From positions 10,594,501-10,658,500 of the forward strand of contig JAILWY010000001.1 of assembly GCA_022113835.1 (NCBI GenBank): 64,000 nt of DNA, written 5' to 3'. Position numbers and translations under genes: made by a program. Shown piece by piece: positions 36,091 to 47,591 of the stretch. The notes under the pieces were generated by a model, which was not told the origin of the DNA, did not search any database, and saw nothing but the letters and a program-made list of their open reading frames with translations. Position 1 is the stretch's first letter. Each line of letters begins with the position of its first letter. Source of the DNA: Atopsyche davidsoni. Its lineage: Eukaryota > Arthropoda > Insecta > Trichoptera > Hydrobiosidae.

Positions 36091-36539
36091 TTATGACACT
36101 TGTATCAACATTTACTGAAGTGCATTTTAGTAATTAGTTATAAATAATTACAAGCGTTTAAATCTAGGCTGTGGACAAATATTTCAAGTGGTTAATGTAT
36201 TGATAACGTAATATTTTTTTTCACAATAGAAGACAAAAAAGATATTTCAATATAATTTTTTTCTGTGAGTATAAAAACAAAGAAATTATATGAAAATGTT
36301 AAAAAAATTATGCTAATATTATCAACAACAATTATCTGAAAAAAATAATACTATGTGCTTACGTAATCTTTAAAGTTTTTTTTTATTTCACGCGTCAATC
36401 ATGACTATAACAATTCTTGAATTAAAAATAATAACAAAGCCTGTCCTTCATCAAAATTTCCATCCAAAAGATAAACTTTAGGGAATTCTTTGATCTGATT
36501 TTTTCGTACATTTAAGCAATTTTTATAAAGCACTGAAAT
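36091..36539. other. AT-rich spacer
   Basis: A non-ATG 85-codon minus-strand frame (36405-36662) extends from this spacer into the next island. Its residues look ordinary, but frames this long are expected by chance here. Confidence 0.45.
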
Positions 36540-36965
36540 ATATTTATCTTTATTTAAGAGATCGTGCGCGTCATCAGTGCAGTCATAAACATGGTGAGCA
36601 GTATTTGTGGCATAAGGGTGAAATAATTTATAATCAGCGTTTTCAATAAAATTTATCTCCAAGTGTGACCGATCGTCATCGCGTGACTATCCACCTCAGA
36701 GTGAAAAATGACACACGATTCTAGGGAGAGACGGAAGGCCTCGTTTGGATGTGTATGTGTAATGAATGCGAAGGTTCGATTATAAATATAAGAGAGAATG
36801 TCTACATATTTTTTTATACTTTTGCACATATTTAGCGCAGTCTGTGCATAAAGTCTCCCTTGCAGCGGCGCGCACCCCGACGGCCAGGCAGGGCTTCCAT
36901 CCATCACGGAGGCTCCCGTGCAACTGCTTTCGTGTTCTCGCCAGCATAATTAATTTGCAATCTCA
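36540..36965. promoter_or_regulatory. Island 29
   Basis: Two mixed blocks are present: GATCGTGCGCGTCATCAGTGC near 36560, and a GC-rich stretch GCAGCGGCGCGCACCCCGAC near 36862. Frames on both strands overlap. No decisive motif was found. Confidence 0.28.
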
Positions 36966-37339
36966 TTCAGGCTAAACTGAAAAAAATACCTGAAAGAAAA
37001 TTACTGAGCCACATCGCCTTTACGTTCGAATGAATTCCGTTTTCTGTATTAGAGGAGAGTGTAACGTCCATTTTAATCTGGGGACGTAATTTATACCCGT
37101 GGATTTAACTTTGTAAAATAATTAAAAATACAGGATAAAAACTGATATATTCAGAAAATAGATGGGATTTATTGTGATCTAAAACGGTACAGTGATTTGT
37201 TTAAACAGTTTTATGAAATACCTATAAAAACATTTCTTATGGACCATAAAGAATACATGTATGTTTTTATGCTGTCAAGTTAGACACACGGTGTATAATG
37301 AAGTTGTAACTGTCTGTTACTGTATATTATTTTAATCTT

Positions 37340-37625
37340 TCGATTTGATTATGACGGGGCAACTCCCGCGCGCACGATCACAAGAGCCCCGTCTAAGTGG
37401 CGGTCATTTGTCTCCTTTCTTTCAGCGGGCCGGCCTTATCTCGGACAATGCGCAGTGGACGTTATTTATGGTCGCCTTGCGCAGGGCTGCGGCGATGAAG
37501 ACCTCATCCAGCAGGTGCGTGGGAGATATGGGAGATGGATCGCGGGGCGCCGCGACCGCAAGTTTGGGAAGTATTAATCTCGGTGCCACCGTGCGGGCTG
37601 CCGGAGGTGCGAAAATTTGAGAATC
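37340..37625. promoter_or_regulatory. GC-rich island 30, possible exon-like signals
   Basis: A 285-bp CpG-rich block. A polypyrimidine acceptor TCCTTTCTTTCAG ends at 37435 and a donor GCAG/GTGCGT falls at 37514/37515, bracketing 79 bp (37436-37514). Inside is TTTATGGTCG (37465-37474), a posterior-Hox-type site. The 91-codon frame is alanine/glycine-rich and unrecognised. Either a non-coding exon or, more likely, an enhancer. Confidence 0.3.
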
Positions 37626-38439
37626 GCAGGGTTTTTTCCCTTCACGTTTTCTGGCATTGAATAATGTTGCTTTTAATGAACTGTGAAATGGACAGTCGTA
37701 TGTTTTTATTGCTTATAGAATTCCTAATGATTCCTTTTGGATGTTGTAAAATACTTTTCTCTCTTAAATTTATAAGTAAATTAAATAAATCCAAGTTCTT
37801 TGTACAAAAATCAATTATATATAGAATGAGAAAAAACACAAAACACAATATTTTGACATATTAAATTCTTGTGATAAACAAACATACGATGGAAAAAACG
37901 ATTTCAATTATATTAATTAATTTTTGATATCTAAATAAATTATCCAAAATTTTCAATTGATATCTATGATTGTTTGAATAAAGGAAATCCTGTATTTATT
38001 TGGGGAACAGTAGTATTAATAGTATACACAATAATCATTATTAAGCATTTTATATATACAAAGTTCATACAAACAATTTATTTTAAGATATATTTTAAGG
38101 TACTCGATAATTGATTCTGTTTTTATCACAGTAAAATATTAGACTTAAGGCGTTAATTACAAGTGAATTTTAATGGTTTTAATATATATGTTCAAAAATG
38201 AAGCTAATGTGGCCCGTGAATTTTATGATAAATATTGTATTTTGTTATGTAAAAGAGCTGGTTTTTTTTTAAAGTATTGCTTATACATTTATGTCAATCG
38301 AAAAGACAGCAGTCTAAATTAGTTTGCAGAGTCAAACCGTTATCATTTTTTCTAGTAAGAAACTTCTTTCTTGTGTGTACAAGTATGAGTTTCTGAACAC
38401 CGCGTACATCACAAGCTATACAGGTAGGCATTTTTAGCA
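37626..38439. other. AT-rich intergenic sequence
   Basis: Mirror frames on both strands (66 and 68 codons) are fortuitous. A Zelda-type CAGGTAG lies at 38421-38427. Confidence 0.5.
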
Positions 38440-38650
38440 AGGTATTATTTAAATCGTATTAAACAGCGCGCTAAAATAGCTTGCCGATCTCACGAATTTG
38501 TAAAGGAAGTTAATGTTGAGTCGCAGTGGTGGCGGACACTGACAAAGCTCGCCGAGCAACCTCGACACGGCCCCGTCCGACTGTATTGAGAATCACACGA
38601 TCTCCACAGCGCGGATAGAGTTAAATATGGACCGCATTGCTAATTTCAGT
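38440..38650. promoter_or_regulatory. GC-rich island 31
   Basis: A mixed block includes CAGCGCGCTAAAATAGC near 38464 and CGACACGGCCCCGTCCGAC near 38563, with a Zelda-type word just upstream. It is a candidate regulatory element. Confidence 0.3.
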
Positions 38651-39529
38651 TTAAATTTAAGTCCACTGAAAGGTATGCCATTTGTTAAGTCTCTGAAGTA
38701 GGCTTTTAACATTGTGATGATATTTCAGCGGTGTTCTTTAATTCCTTTAACAGAAATCGTGCGAACGCAGAACTGGAGGACGCTGTGAATGGATTTATTA
38801 TACTATCAGTGTGTATCATTAGTTAAGTAACTTTCATACGCATGAAATATATTCAACAAACTTTTGATGATTTTATTAACGGTTGTTTTCTGTCAAGTTG
38901 TATTTTTGCGGTTGCATGAGTACAATACAAGAATACACAAAAATAATCAAAATTTCACAAAAAAAACTCTAATGAAATATTGAAATACCACCAATAGTTA
39001 AAAAATTGTAAATGCGGTAGTTTTTTTTATAAATGATTAGTTTCCTTTTCCAATGCCTTTTTTACTATCGATTTCTCCTTGGACAATCAATTGCAGTAGG
39101 AAATATTTACTATGTACAAAAATATGGCCTAAATAATAGAGCTTACGCTTTTTTACCATCGTCAGAAGTTTTCTTTCTTTGAGCATTGTGTGTAAGACTC
39201 TTGTTTGTGACACAGTGAATCCATGAATTCAAGTCTCAATTTTATGCATCGTTGCTGTTTTAAGGGTCCAAGTCTCAACGTTATAAATAAGTTTTTCGAT
39301 TAAACGAGTAAAATATAGTTTTTGCTGTAAAATTGCATACTTTTAAACCGTTGTAATTTGAATAGTGTTATCTTTAATAAGACAGTGGCAGTTTGTGTAT
39401 TATACTATGGAAAGGTTTTTTTTTTTAATGGAATGCTGTATTTCCATGATCGAGATTCTTTAAAATTAATTCAATTTATTGCAAAGAAACAATTACGGCA
39501 AGCTTTTTGAAAGTAGCGAGCGTACATTT
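38651..39529. other. AT-rich intergenic sequence
   Basis: Nothing is recognised. Confidence 0.5.
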
Positions 39530-39960
39530 TAATCAGCAGGATTAATCATCGGCGGTTCTCGAGCGCAGATCTGGATCAGTTCTAAAGCGGATGCGTCCGA
39601 AAGGGCGCGAAGGGAACGTGAAAAACACGTTTAAAGAGGGGTTTGACACATCTCGTTTGTACTGGAACACTCTGTTGTTGGATGCAATTAACACCGCACC
39701 GCATGACGTCTTCGGCTTCAATTCCGCGGGGCGTTTTTGCTCGCCCGCCCCACCGCCGCCATTTCCTCGCGTTGCGCTAATTGGGCCCTGCAAATTGTAT
39801 CAAAGTTTCTCCGCGGGGGAAAAAAATATTCAACTCGCCGGGAACACGTTCCTGCTACCCCGTGGGGGTGAAGTAAAAAGAGAGCAATTTTAAAAATCAT
39901 CCCTCGGTGATTTTCTCTGCGAGAAATGATGACCTCATCATGGAGGATTCATTTCAGTTT
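39530..39960. promoter_or_regulatory. Long GC-rich island 32 with Pho/YY1-like word
   Basis: About 430 bp are CpG-rich and contain GCCGCCATTTC (39755-39765), close to the Pho/YY1 consensus. AATTGGGCCC lies near 39778. A hairpin-like pair lies near 39900-39945 (TCCCTCGGTGATTTTCTC and GAGAAATGATGACC). Frames of 83, 100 and 60 codons on both strands overlap, as expected from stop depletion. A Polycomb response element or enhancer is possible. Confidence 0.38.
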
Positions 39961-40499
39961 GGTAATATTTTATTTTACAACCTCGATTTAAAAAAAACGA
40001 CGTTATTTAGTAATTTGATAGTAAACAGTTTTAAAAATTAATTAGCATACACTGTGAGTAAAACTTTTTATCTGCGGTTACATTTAAAATTTTAAAATGT
40101 AGCACCCTGAATTTTATTTATGAATACAAAAAGAAACTATTTTTAATAACAATGTCGAAAGATAGATTCTTAATAAAAATATAGTAACTGTGGATTCGGT
40201 TGTTTTGGTTTCTTTAGGTAGATTTGCCTTTGATGTAGTGTACACACACGCATGCATAACATGTGACAACACTTTGGTGAGATATACTTTAAATGTCTTA
40301 TCACCCAAGCTGTGTAGTTCATCTCTGTAGTTTTAATTCATCCGAAGCGATATACATAGATAAACAGTCCTATAAACAAATTAAATAAATTCAATAAAAA
40401 CACACATTCTTTAACGCCTATCTACCGCAATTAAGATAGATACTTACTTATATATTACTTTATTATCTTGTAACCCTTCTGGCTTTTTAATTTATTTAA
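39961..40499. other. AT-rich spacer
   Basis: Nothing is recognised apart from a short ACACACACGCATGC word near 40243. Confidence 0.5.
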
Positions 40500-40770
40500 A
40501 TCTGAAAAGTTTGTCGCTGGCTTTACGAGGTTTGTCCATTGGTTCTCGACGTATGCTCGCGCATTATTCCCAATTATTTAAGTTTACGACCAGAAAGACT
40601 CGTTATATTGCCGTGTTTTGATAGCAGTTGTCAGTATTTAAATTTATGTCCGATACTAGCGTCTCTATCGGCGGCCGGGTTATGCATCACTCCCTATCGC
40701 GAACATTCTCTTATCAGAATCCACAGTGAATGTAGCTTGATCGGAGGACGTTCGGTATGAGCATTATTTT
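40500..40770. promoter_or_regulatory. Island 33
   Basis: Mixed composition with TATCGGCGGCCGGG near 40666 and GATCGGAGGACGTTCGG near 40739. A 73-codon frame crosses it and is unrecognised. Confidence 0.28.
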
Positions 40771-41269
40771 CTTATTGGTTAATACTGAAAAAAAATCTTG
40801 TTTTTATGGTTTTTGGTTGGAGCTGTTTTAAAGCCTGTTTTAAAGGATGGTCAGAAAGTAAATGAAGTTTTTAATAGTAAAATTATTTTAATCGTCATAA
40901 CTAGCTTTATTATAAGACACCAGTAACACGTTATTATCATTTTGTATGTACTTTTTTTCTTCCTTAAAAAAATTGTTGTTTTATACGTGTTATATCAGTA
41001 AATTGATTAAAAATTTTGAAAAATATTGTAATAATTAAAATAATTTTTTACCCAATTTTATCCCCTTAATAATAAAAGTTTGTTAGAGGGTATAAAATTG
41101 ACAGCATTAAATAACACATTTTTATTATTCTATCAGTAAATTTTCTTCTTGCGAATATTTTTTTGAACTTAAATATAAAACTATCAATAATTTATAGTAT
41201 TGATGTCCAGATGCATTATGAATATAAAAATACACTTATAATTTTTTTTTTTACTCAAGTCAAATACAA
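40771..41269. other. AT-rich spacer
   Basis: Nothing is recognised. Confidence 0.5.
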
Positions 41270-41470
41270 GGAAATGGCACGGAGAATTCTGTAGCACTTC
41301 ATACAGTTCCCTGGTACCATTACTCACCTGGACTCGATAAATCAGGCGCGGTTATCTGCAGGTACGCGTCCGATAGGGTCACCGCGCCGCCGGACTACTA
41401 ATGCTGAGGGAGGAGGTCCAGCGGGCCCGGTGGGAACTCGCAGACTGAGTAGACCGACCTTCAACGGAAT
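41270..41470 (-). promoter_or_regulatory. GC-rich island 34 with consensus splice donor on minus strand
   Basis: On the minus strand CAGGTGAGTA (41340-41331) is a near-perfect splice donor. The roughly 120 bp upstream are GC-rich. One phase is open from a TAG near 41402 to the donor and reads SGGAVTLSDAYLQITAPDLS. No exon partner is visible, so this may be a non-coding first exon of a leftward transcript, or coincidence within a regulatory island (CAGGTG is also an E-box). Confidence 0.27.
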
Positions 41471-42049
41471 GCATTCATTACTATTTATACGAAATCAGGA
41501 ACTCTTAAAGATCTATTTCTCAAAGTATTTGGCTTGGATTTCCAAAATTTTAAAAATAGTTTAATATTTTACAAAATGAAAGTGAAACGGCAAATATATT
41601 GCAGCTGGTGTTTGGCTGAGAATTGACACAACTTTACTGAAATAGTACAAACAATTATTTCTTTAAGTAATATTTACATAATGATACAGTACTCTAGGAT
41701 AATCTTCGGAAGTTGCATCGCCTTTACCTAATCCATGTTTTTCTTGTATTGCCACGTGGATCGATTTTATCATTAAATCTTTTATATCATCAATAAAAAT
41801 AAGATTTTACATTCAAGCTGTATATTATAAAAATTTAATTTTAGATGATGCAATATTGAGAGCGCTTAATTTATTTGACACATAATTTTGACAAAAAAAC
41901 ACAAATTTATTTTAACAAGAGAGTAAAATTTGAAACGTAAATTCCACTGGAAAATTGGCGGAGGCTCTAGTGAAGTAGATCACTCTAGAAGAAGAATTTA
42001 TAATATTTATTTTAAAAATAAATTATTTATTCCTTGTTGACTTAATTCA
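41471..42049. other. AT-rich spacer
   Basis: Nothing is recognised. Confidence 0.5.
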
Positions 42050-42370
42050 TACGTAGGGTGGGCACGAGGCGGGATAGTTACGTCATTTGAATACCAGAAT
42101 CGTATTGGGTGTCCCGGTCGAGTATTAAAATAAAATCCCGCTCGTCATCCGAGCAAACTCCCGAGGTCTACCTACTCGCCGGCTCCACTGGTAACAATAA
42201 AATTATGATCGTTCCCTGCGCGGGCGTCGAGGAAATGACATTCAGTTCGCGGGGACATTGTCGCGCCTCGTAATGTGTCTCTCACGTGCGCGAATTACAT
42301 AGACTTATTCCTGAGTAATCGACTGATTAACGGTACTTATCTCAATACTCACGCGTTGCACGTCTCACAC
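42050..42370. promoter_or_regulatory. GC-rich island 35
   Basis: About 320 bp have many CpGs (CCTGCGCGGGCGTCGAGG near 42215). Hox-like GTAACAATAAAATTATG lies at 42191-42207 and CTCACGTGCGCG near 42281. A Pho/YY1-like GGCCGCCATTG lies slightly beyond at 42447-42457. No gene frame is present. It is a good regulatory candidate. Confidence 0.38.
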
Positions 42371-43604
42371 AACTGATATGTGTTAATTTTTGCGTACAAA
42401 ATCAAAGTATCTTCAGTGATTTAAGATATTTATTTTTTCGCGAGTGGCCGCCATTGATTACAATTGAGAGGCATTGTATACAATTAAGTCTTGATGTGTT
42501 TAAAATGTAGTGAAAACATGCATTATCTAGTATTTAACAAGTGAGGTGGTATTCTTTATCGTCAAAAGTTTTTTGTTCTTAGTGTACGCGCCATTTCATT
42601 CTGTCATGTAAAAAAATATGATAAAATGTTATCGAATCTAAATTCTCTCGGCGTATTTGTTCAAAGATTGAGCGCACAGTGTAATTATATTTTATTAATA
42701 AAACAAGCCGTTCTCTACATTCGCGTAATAATCACAGTACGATTTTATTAAAATGGATATTTTTATGAACTTTACGCATGTGACTTTATCTGGAAGAAAC
42801 ACATCGGCTTGTTGGTCAGATGGTAAGCCATTTTTATTTTGAACTGTGTCATTTTATATTTGTAGTTTCAAATATCTAGTTTTATCCGGTTGTCACTGAA
42901 TATTTCCTATATCTATTTGCAAGTGTCGAACAGCGATTACATACAATGTAATAATAAAACGTATCTTATTTTGCTCAGAAACAGACCAGAAGCATTTCTA
43001 ACTAGATTGTAACATTTTATTTTTATGAAGTATATATTGAGACGTGTGGTTTGTAACAGCGGTAGCCTCCATTTTGAAGACTGCATATATTTGCAATTCC
43101 AACATTGATATTGTTACAAATAATATTATTTAATATATATATTAATACCTAAATTTTGAATATTGAAAAAATATATTTTTTAATATTATGTTTATGAATA
43201 TAATTTGAAAATATTTAAAACTTTATAAGCTTTTATCGTTTGAAAAATATGAATCTACATATGTATGAAAAAATAAATAAAATTTTACTTAAACAATTTA
43301 GAACTTAATAATTTTCGTATAAGTTAAAACTGGGTATATTTTATATTTTTTATCGTTTTTCTCAGGTGTATTTAAACAAAATGAAAATATTTTCGAATCA
43401 ATGTCAATTTAAAAAAAATGTAACTATTTTTATTCAAAACATTTACACGTAAGAAATTATATTCAAATCGATGAAAAAATCAACTTTTACATATTAAATG
43501 CCTATTTTAAGATTTGAAATGTTTGCTTTGGGATAAATATATAGTGTTGCTTATTTTTTATCATAGTTATTTTAGTTTAAATCATAAAGTCAAGCTTCTC
43601 GTGT
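42371..43604. other. AT-rich intergenic sequence
   Basis: Only the Pho-like word noted above and a tRNA A-box-like TTGGTCAGATGGT near 42815 stand out. The latter lacks any tRNA structure. Confidence 0.5.
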
Positions 43605-43890
43605 CACAGGGCAGGTAGGCAACGGCAGTACTCCACCTCACACTCCCAGTGTCGCATCAAAAACACATTAGTGGCCAGCCTCCGACCTGGCGAACAAAAA
43701 ACTTATCTCGCTACAATGAAAGTCACTCATGAAATCAATTAAATTAATTGCTATTTACAATTTAATTTTAAATTTACCATCGCACAGTAGCCGAGGAATC
43801 CCCGCTTGTTGTTTTGGTTTCCTCGGAGGGCTCGGTATCGGAGTCCCCGGGCATTCTGATTGACAGTGTTTGATCGCAGCTTTCTAATTA
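43605..43890. promoter_or_regulatory. Island 36 with consensus Exd/Hth (Pbx-Meis) site
   Basis: TGATTGACAG (43857-43866) is an exact Pbx-Meis/Exd-Hth composite consensus. The same block has a Zelda-type CAGGTAG (43612-43618) and a dimeric homeodomain palindrome CAATTAAATTAATTG (43736-43750). The co-occurrence in under 260 bp is what a Hox-regulated enhancer looks like, although binding cannot be shown here. Confidence 0.45.
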
Positions 43891-44279
43891 TGATAAAATT
43901 GGAATTCTGGTTTATTTTTTACCACATCTTGATTATATAAAGTCTTTGGATGCAAGTATCTTTTCTGTGAGAATTATCGTTTGCTTGAGTATCCGCGATC
44001 GACGTGATCATCAAGTAAATATTGATAAGATGACATTTCAAATGCATAAAGTATTTTTTTAATTTGTGGTTTCATATATATTTTTTTATTAAAATAGAAG
44101 ATTCTGTAATAATAGCAATCTTTAACAGTAAGTTGACGAGGAGAAAAGACAGGAAATCAGGAAGTAGGAAGCTTTCAGTGTCACAGGTGCAAATTATAAA
44201 AAAAAATAGGATGTAAAAATTAAATAACGATTATAATACAATAATCAAATCGCTTGCAGGCAAGCGTTATAAAAAAATA
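43891..44279. other. AT-rich spacer
   Basis: It contains the second copy of CACAGGTGCAAATT (44182-44195; first copy at 7655-7668). Confidence 0.5.
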
Positions 44280-44640
44280 ATAAGAAGAATATAGGACAGC
44301 GCCAGGACCGCTTGATTATGAGTGGTAATTAATTTCATCGAGCCCGAAGGATATGACGATCATTTATTACCAGGATAACAAATGGAACTCCGTCTTCATT
44401 GTTTCCCGTTATCGTCATGTCCTACCGTCCGGTAGCTCCAGGACTCGATTCCTACAAGGAGCCTTAATGGAATCCTAATCTGCCTTCGGGCGTCAGCTAT
44501 AATTGAAAAATTATCAAGATCCAAATATTTTCCTACGGGAACATGACGATGGTGTGATGTTGGAATATTACGAACCCCCCCGCTGATAAATGTGTCCAAA
44601 TCATTAGCCTGTTTCAATATTTGGGTATCAGTCAAAATAA
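44280..44640. promoter_or_regulatory. Island 37, homeodomain/Otx-like words
   Basis: It contains GTGGTAATTAATTTCATCG near 44321, CTAATC (44475-44480, Otx/Bicoid-like), and several short inverted words such as CCTACCGTCCGGTAG near 44421. A 79-codon minus-strand frame is unrecognised. Confidence 0.35.
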
Positions 44641-45109
44641 TTAATATATTGAATGATCAACTGATGTCCCAACTTTAGACGGTTTTATAACTTAATTCTA
44701 AAAATATATACATCATATTAAAAATATTCTTACAACAGATCAAATATTGTTACACCTAAAAACTAAGAAGTAAATGAAGCAAGTTTATAAATTGTTACCT
44801 CCTTAGATACATTTACAGATAATTTATAGAAAAATATTTTTTTTCCGTCTCCAAAGTAAAATTCCTACTTGTTTAAATTTAAAAAAATGGATCACTGAAT
44901 ATGACACTGTGAGCTATAATATATTATTAACTCTCCCAAAGACTGCTCTTTTCAAAGGTTCATATTCGTTGAAACATCATCAAAGGTAGTGGAAGTTCAT
45001 ATTTCTATGAAGTACGACAGCTCCTGAATATAGAAGCGTACAATAATCGCATAGAAAACTTGCAACTTACAATTAGGTATCATTGTTCACACAGAAATTA
45101 TATGGATTA

Positions 45110-45330
45110 CCGCAGCGGCCGAGCTCTCATCAATGGAGGTGGTTTCTAAAGCGTCCCGCTGTCACGAGCCCATGAGGCCTGTGTTTGCGAATTTGTTTGA
45201 AAATACTCCCGAAGAAAATAGAATTATCGGATAAGGGGATTACCGGATTAGTGGGACCGTGACAAACGAAAGTTGATGCGACGGAAATATAAAATATGCA
45301 GGTAAGGAGACAGCGCACGAGGTGGAACCT
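45110..45330. promoter_or_regulatory. Island 38
   Basis: Mixed composition with GCAGCGGCCGAGC near 45112 and GCGTCCCGCTGTCACGAGC near 45151. No decisive motif is present. Confidence 0.25.
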
Positions 45331-45448
45331 TCTTCGTTCTTTGATAAAAATATGACGCTAGAAGAGTCCTTCTTAAGGTTTATATATAATTCAAAGGCGG
45401 AAAAAAAAACATCTCAGAAATGTCTAGTATATTTAACAGCTTTGATGC

Positions 45449-45451
<3 letters not shown>

Positions 45452-45494
<43 letters not shown>
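45452..45494. repeat. (TA)n microsatellite
   Basis: About 21 uninterrupted TA units. Confidence 0.95.
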
Positions 45495-45496
<2 letters not shown>

Positions 45497-45689
45497 CAAT
45501 TCCTGAAAAATCAAATTGCCAAGCCCACTAAATACATATCTGTTTACAGAAGAGATGTTCAGCCTTAGAGAATATTTTAAATAAACAATAATTTCTCTCA
45601 TGCCATATCCACAATGAAAAAGTATCAATTTATTTAATACAAATTGCTTCCGTATAGCGTCTCTTCGACAAACAACACTTTTTTCGTTT

Positions 45690-45910
45690 CCAATAAATCT
45701 CGTGGGCATTGAATCCATTGAAATCCTCGTACAATAGAACAAATCTCATCCCCCCCGGTGCCGGCGGGACGTGCCGGGCTCTGAACCCTTTCGTATTATC
45801 CACATGTGTATTAAATACTCTTTACCTGCCGAGATGCTGAGATCTAAGATTTGCGAATATAACAGGTTGATATTTCTGGGACCCCTTACAGGGGATGCGT
45901 CTACCTGTGC
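45690..45910. promoter_or_regulatory. Island 39 with Zelda-type site
   Basis: A short very GC-rich stretch, CCCCCCCGGTGCCGGCGGGA, lies near 45750. CTACCTG lies at 45901-45907. No gene is recognised. Confidence 0.27.
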
Positions 45911-46611
45911 TTTATTTGAGAAATCCCGTGAAATAAATAACCTTGATTTACAATATGCTTTTTATATCCCAAAGGAAAAAATATATACTTTACAGATTTA
46001 AGTAAAATATACACTATGACAACAGTTTTTTTAAATTTTTATATTGAAAAAAATTAGTCATTAGTTAGGGATCACGAATATTTTTGTTAGTGAGTATTTT
46101 CTGCTTTCAAGTCTGAAGTACTTACTAACAAAAGTGGTCGTAATGTCCTAGATAATTGCCTGTTCGTATTTGTTGTTTTAATATGGAGTATTACAAACTA
46201 CATCGTCTATTGTAGTATTGTTGCTTTTTAAAATGTATTATTTAAAATCTATGTAGGTCAATTGACAGCATTGAATTAATATTATGGTAATGTTATAACA
46301 TGTAAATATCAGATATTCTTTTTTGATTTCTCATTAAGTTACATTAATCTCATTTTTTACAATGTCTAGGTCGTAAAAAGAAGCATTGCTATTATATACA
46401 CATGATTTTGGCTAGTTACTAACAACTGCTTTGACTGCTTCTTTTGTTTCCGTCAATCTTCTTGATCTGACGTTTTTCGCCTTCAATTAAAACAGGTACA
46501 ACGTTGTCGGTCTTGTAAAAACAATTACATCTATTTTTTATCAAATCTAATATATAACCGATGAATGAAAACTATGGAATCTTACAGTTGGTATCTGAAA
46601 TCAGTGAGTTC

Positions 46612-47163
46612 TCAATATTTCAGAAATACGTTTGTCAATGTTTCGCCAGTGGACTGTACCAGATTTGACTCCTTTGTTGCAAGCTCGCACAATGTGAGCA
46701 CATGAGATATCTGGGTTGGATTATTGTGTCCCATTGTACCAAGAAAATGGTGAAAAGAAAGGGTTGAATGAGAGAATGGCAGAATATATTTATGAAAAAT
46801 ATTCCTTTCGTGGGAATAACAATATTTTTGAAATAAATACGCCAGCAACAATGGCTCCTCGTGAGATCCTTTTTTGTTATCAGTATAAATGCGAATTCGG
46901 CCAGATCTGGAGGTGTTTGTTCTCCGCGCTGCTCGTCTTTCTTTTCGCATTGGCTTGTCATCCTCCCTATTGATGGGAAGATACGTTTTTTTCCAGGAAG
47001 TTGGAATTGACATATTCGCACGTGAATCTGCAGATGTGTCGACAAATACAGGAAATAGCTTTTTTTGTAATAATTTCAATATTTGAACACATCGCACATT
47101 TGATTTGCGAATTATAGCACCTGCATTATTACTTGTTGGAATTTTCAAGACGATTACTTTTAT
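46612..47163 (-). CDS. Longest open frame in the window, unrecognised (133-184 codons)
   Basis: The minus-strand frame is open from 47163 to the stop at 46612. The first ATG (47013-47011) would give 133 residues. The product has ordinary composition with a basic stretch (KPMRKERRAARRTNTSRSG) and no recognisable domain, signal or membrane segment. A second minus-strand phase is open over 46635-47045. In that same phase, 46419-46571 encodes a protein-like tail (VVPVLIEGEKRQIKKIDGN) ending in TAG. Plus-strand phases are also partly open. A frame this long is unlikely by chance at average composition, though local GC is higher. It may be a decayed gene or transposon fragment with frameshifts, or a stop-depleted regulatory island. 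Confidence 0.2.
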   Translation of the reverse strand: MKVIVLKIPTSNNAGAIIRKSNVRCVQILKLLQKKLFPVFVDTSADSRANMSIPTSWKKTYLPINREDDKPMRKERRAARRTNTSRSGRIRIYTDNKKGSHEEPLLLAYLFQKYCYSHERNIFHKYILPFSHSTLSFHHFLGTMGHNNPTQISHVLTLCELATKESNLVQSTGETLTNVFLKY

Positions 47164-47164
47164 T

Positions 47165-47591
47165 TACATACTATTATTGCTACTCAAACATGACAATAAA
47201 AAAGTTGTAATAACGAATTTGTACTTCTTTTTTAGTGTTTTTTTTTTTAAATTTAATATAGTATTGATTTTTTTGTAAATATAATGTATTCAAATATAAT
47301 AACGTTAATTTTTAAATTCCAAAAAAAAAAAAACAAAAGTATCATAGTTTCGAGTCAAATAAGATTTTTCAGTAATATAATGCCGCAGGATAAAAAGAAC
47401 ATCAGCTAAACCCTTAATTGAAATTATAGTTTTTTTTAAATATCTAACATTCGGCTGAGTCATTTAAGGTGAGCCGCAATGTAAAGATCTTGATTTATAT
47501 AATAAAATCATAAGGACAAATTTATGGTAAGGAGTTATATACTGAGATTATATCTTGCAAACTGGTTGATATTGTTAAAATATTATTTTTG
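47165..47591. other. AT-rich spacer
   Basis: Nothing is recognised. Confidence 0.5.

Noticed and set aside
36405..36662. 85-codon minus-strand frame with protein-like composition
   Set aside because: It lacks an ATG start. Frames of this length are expected many times by chance in 64 kb of this composition.
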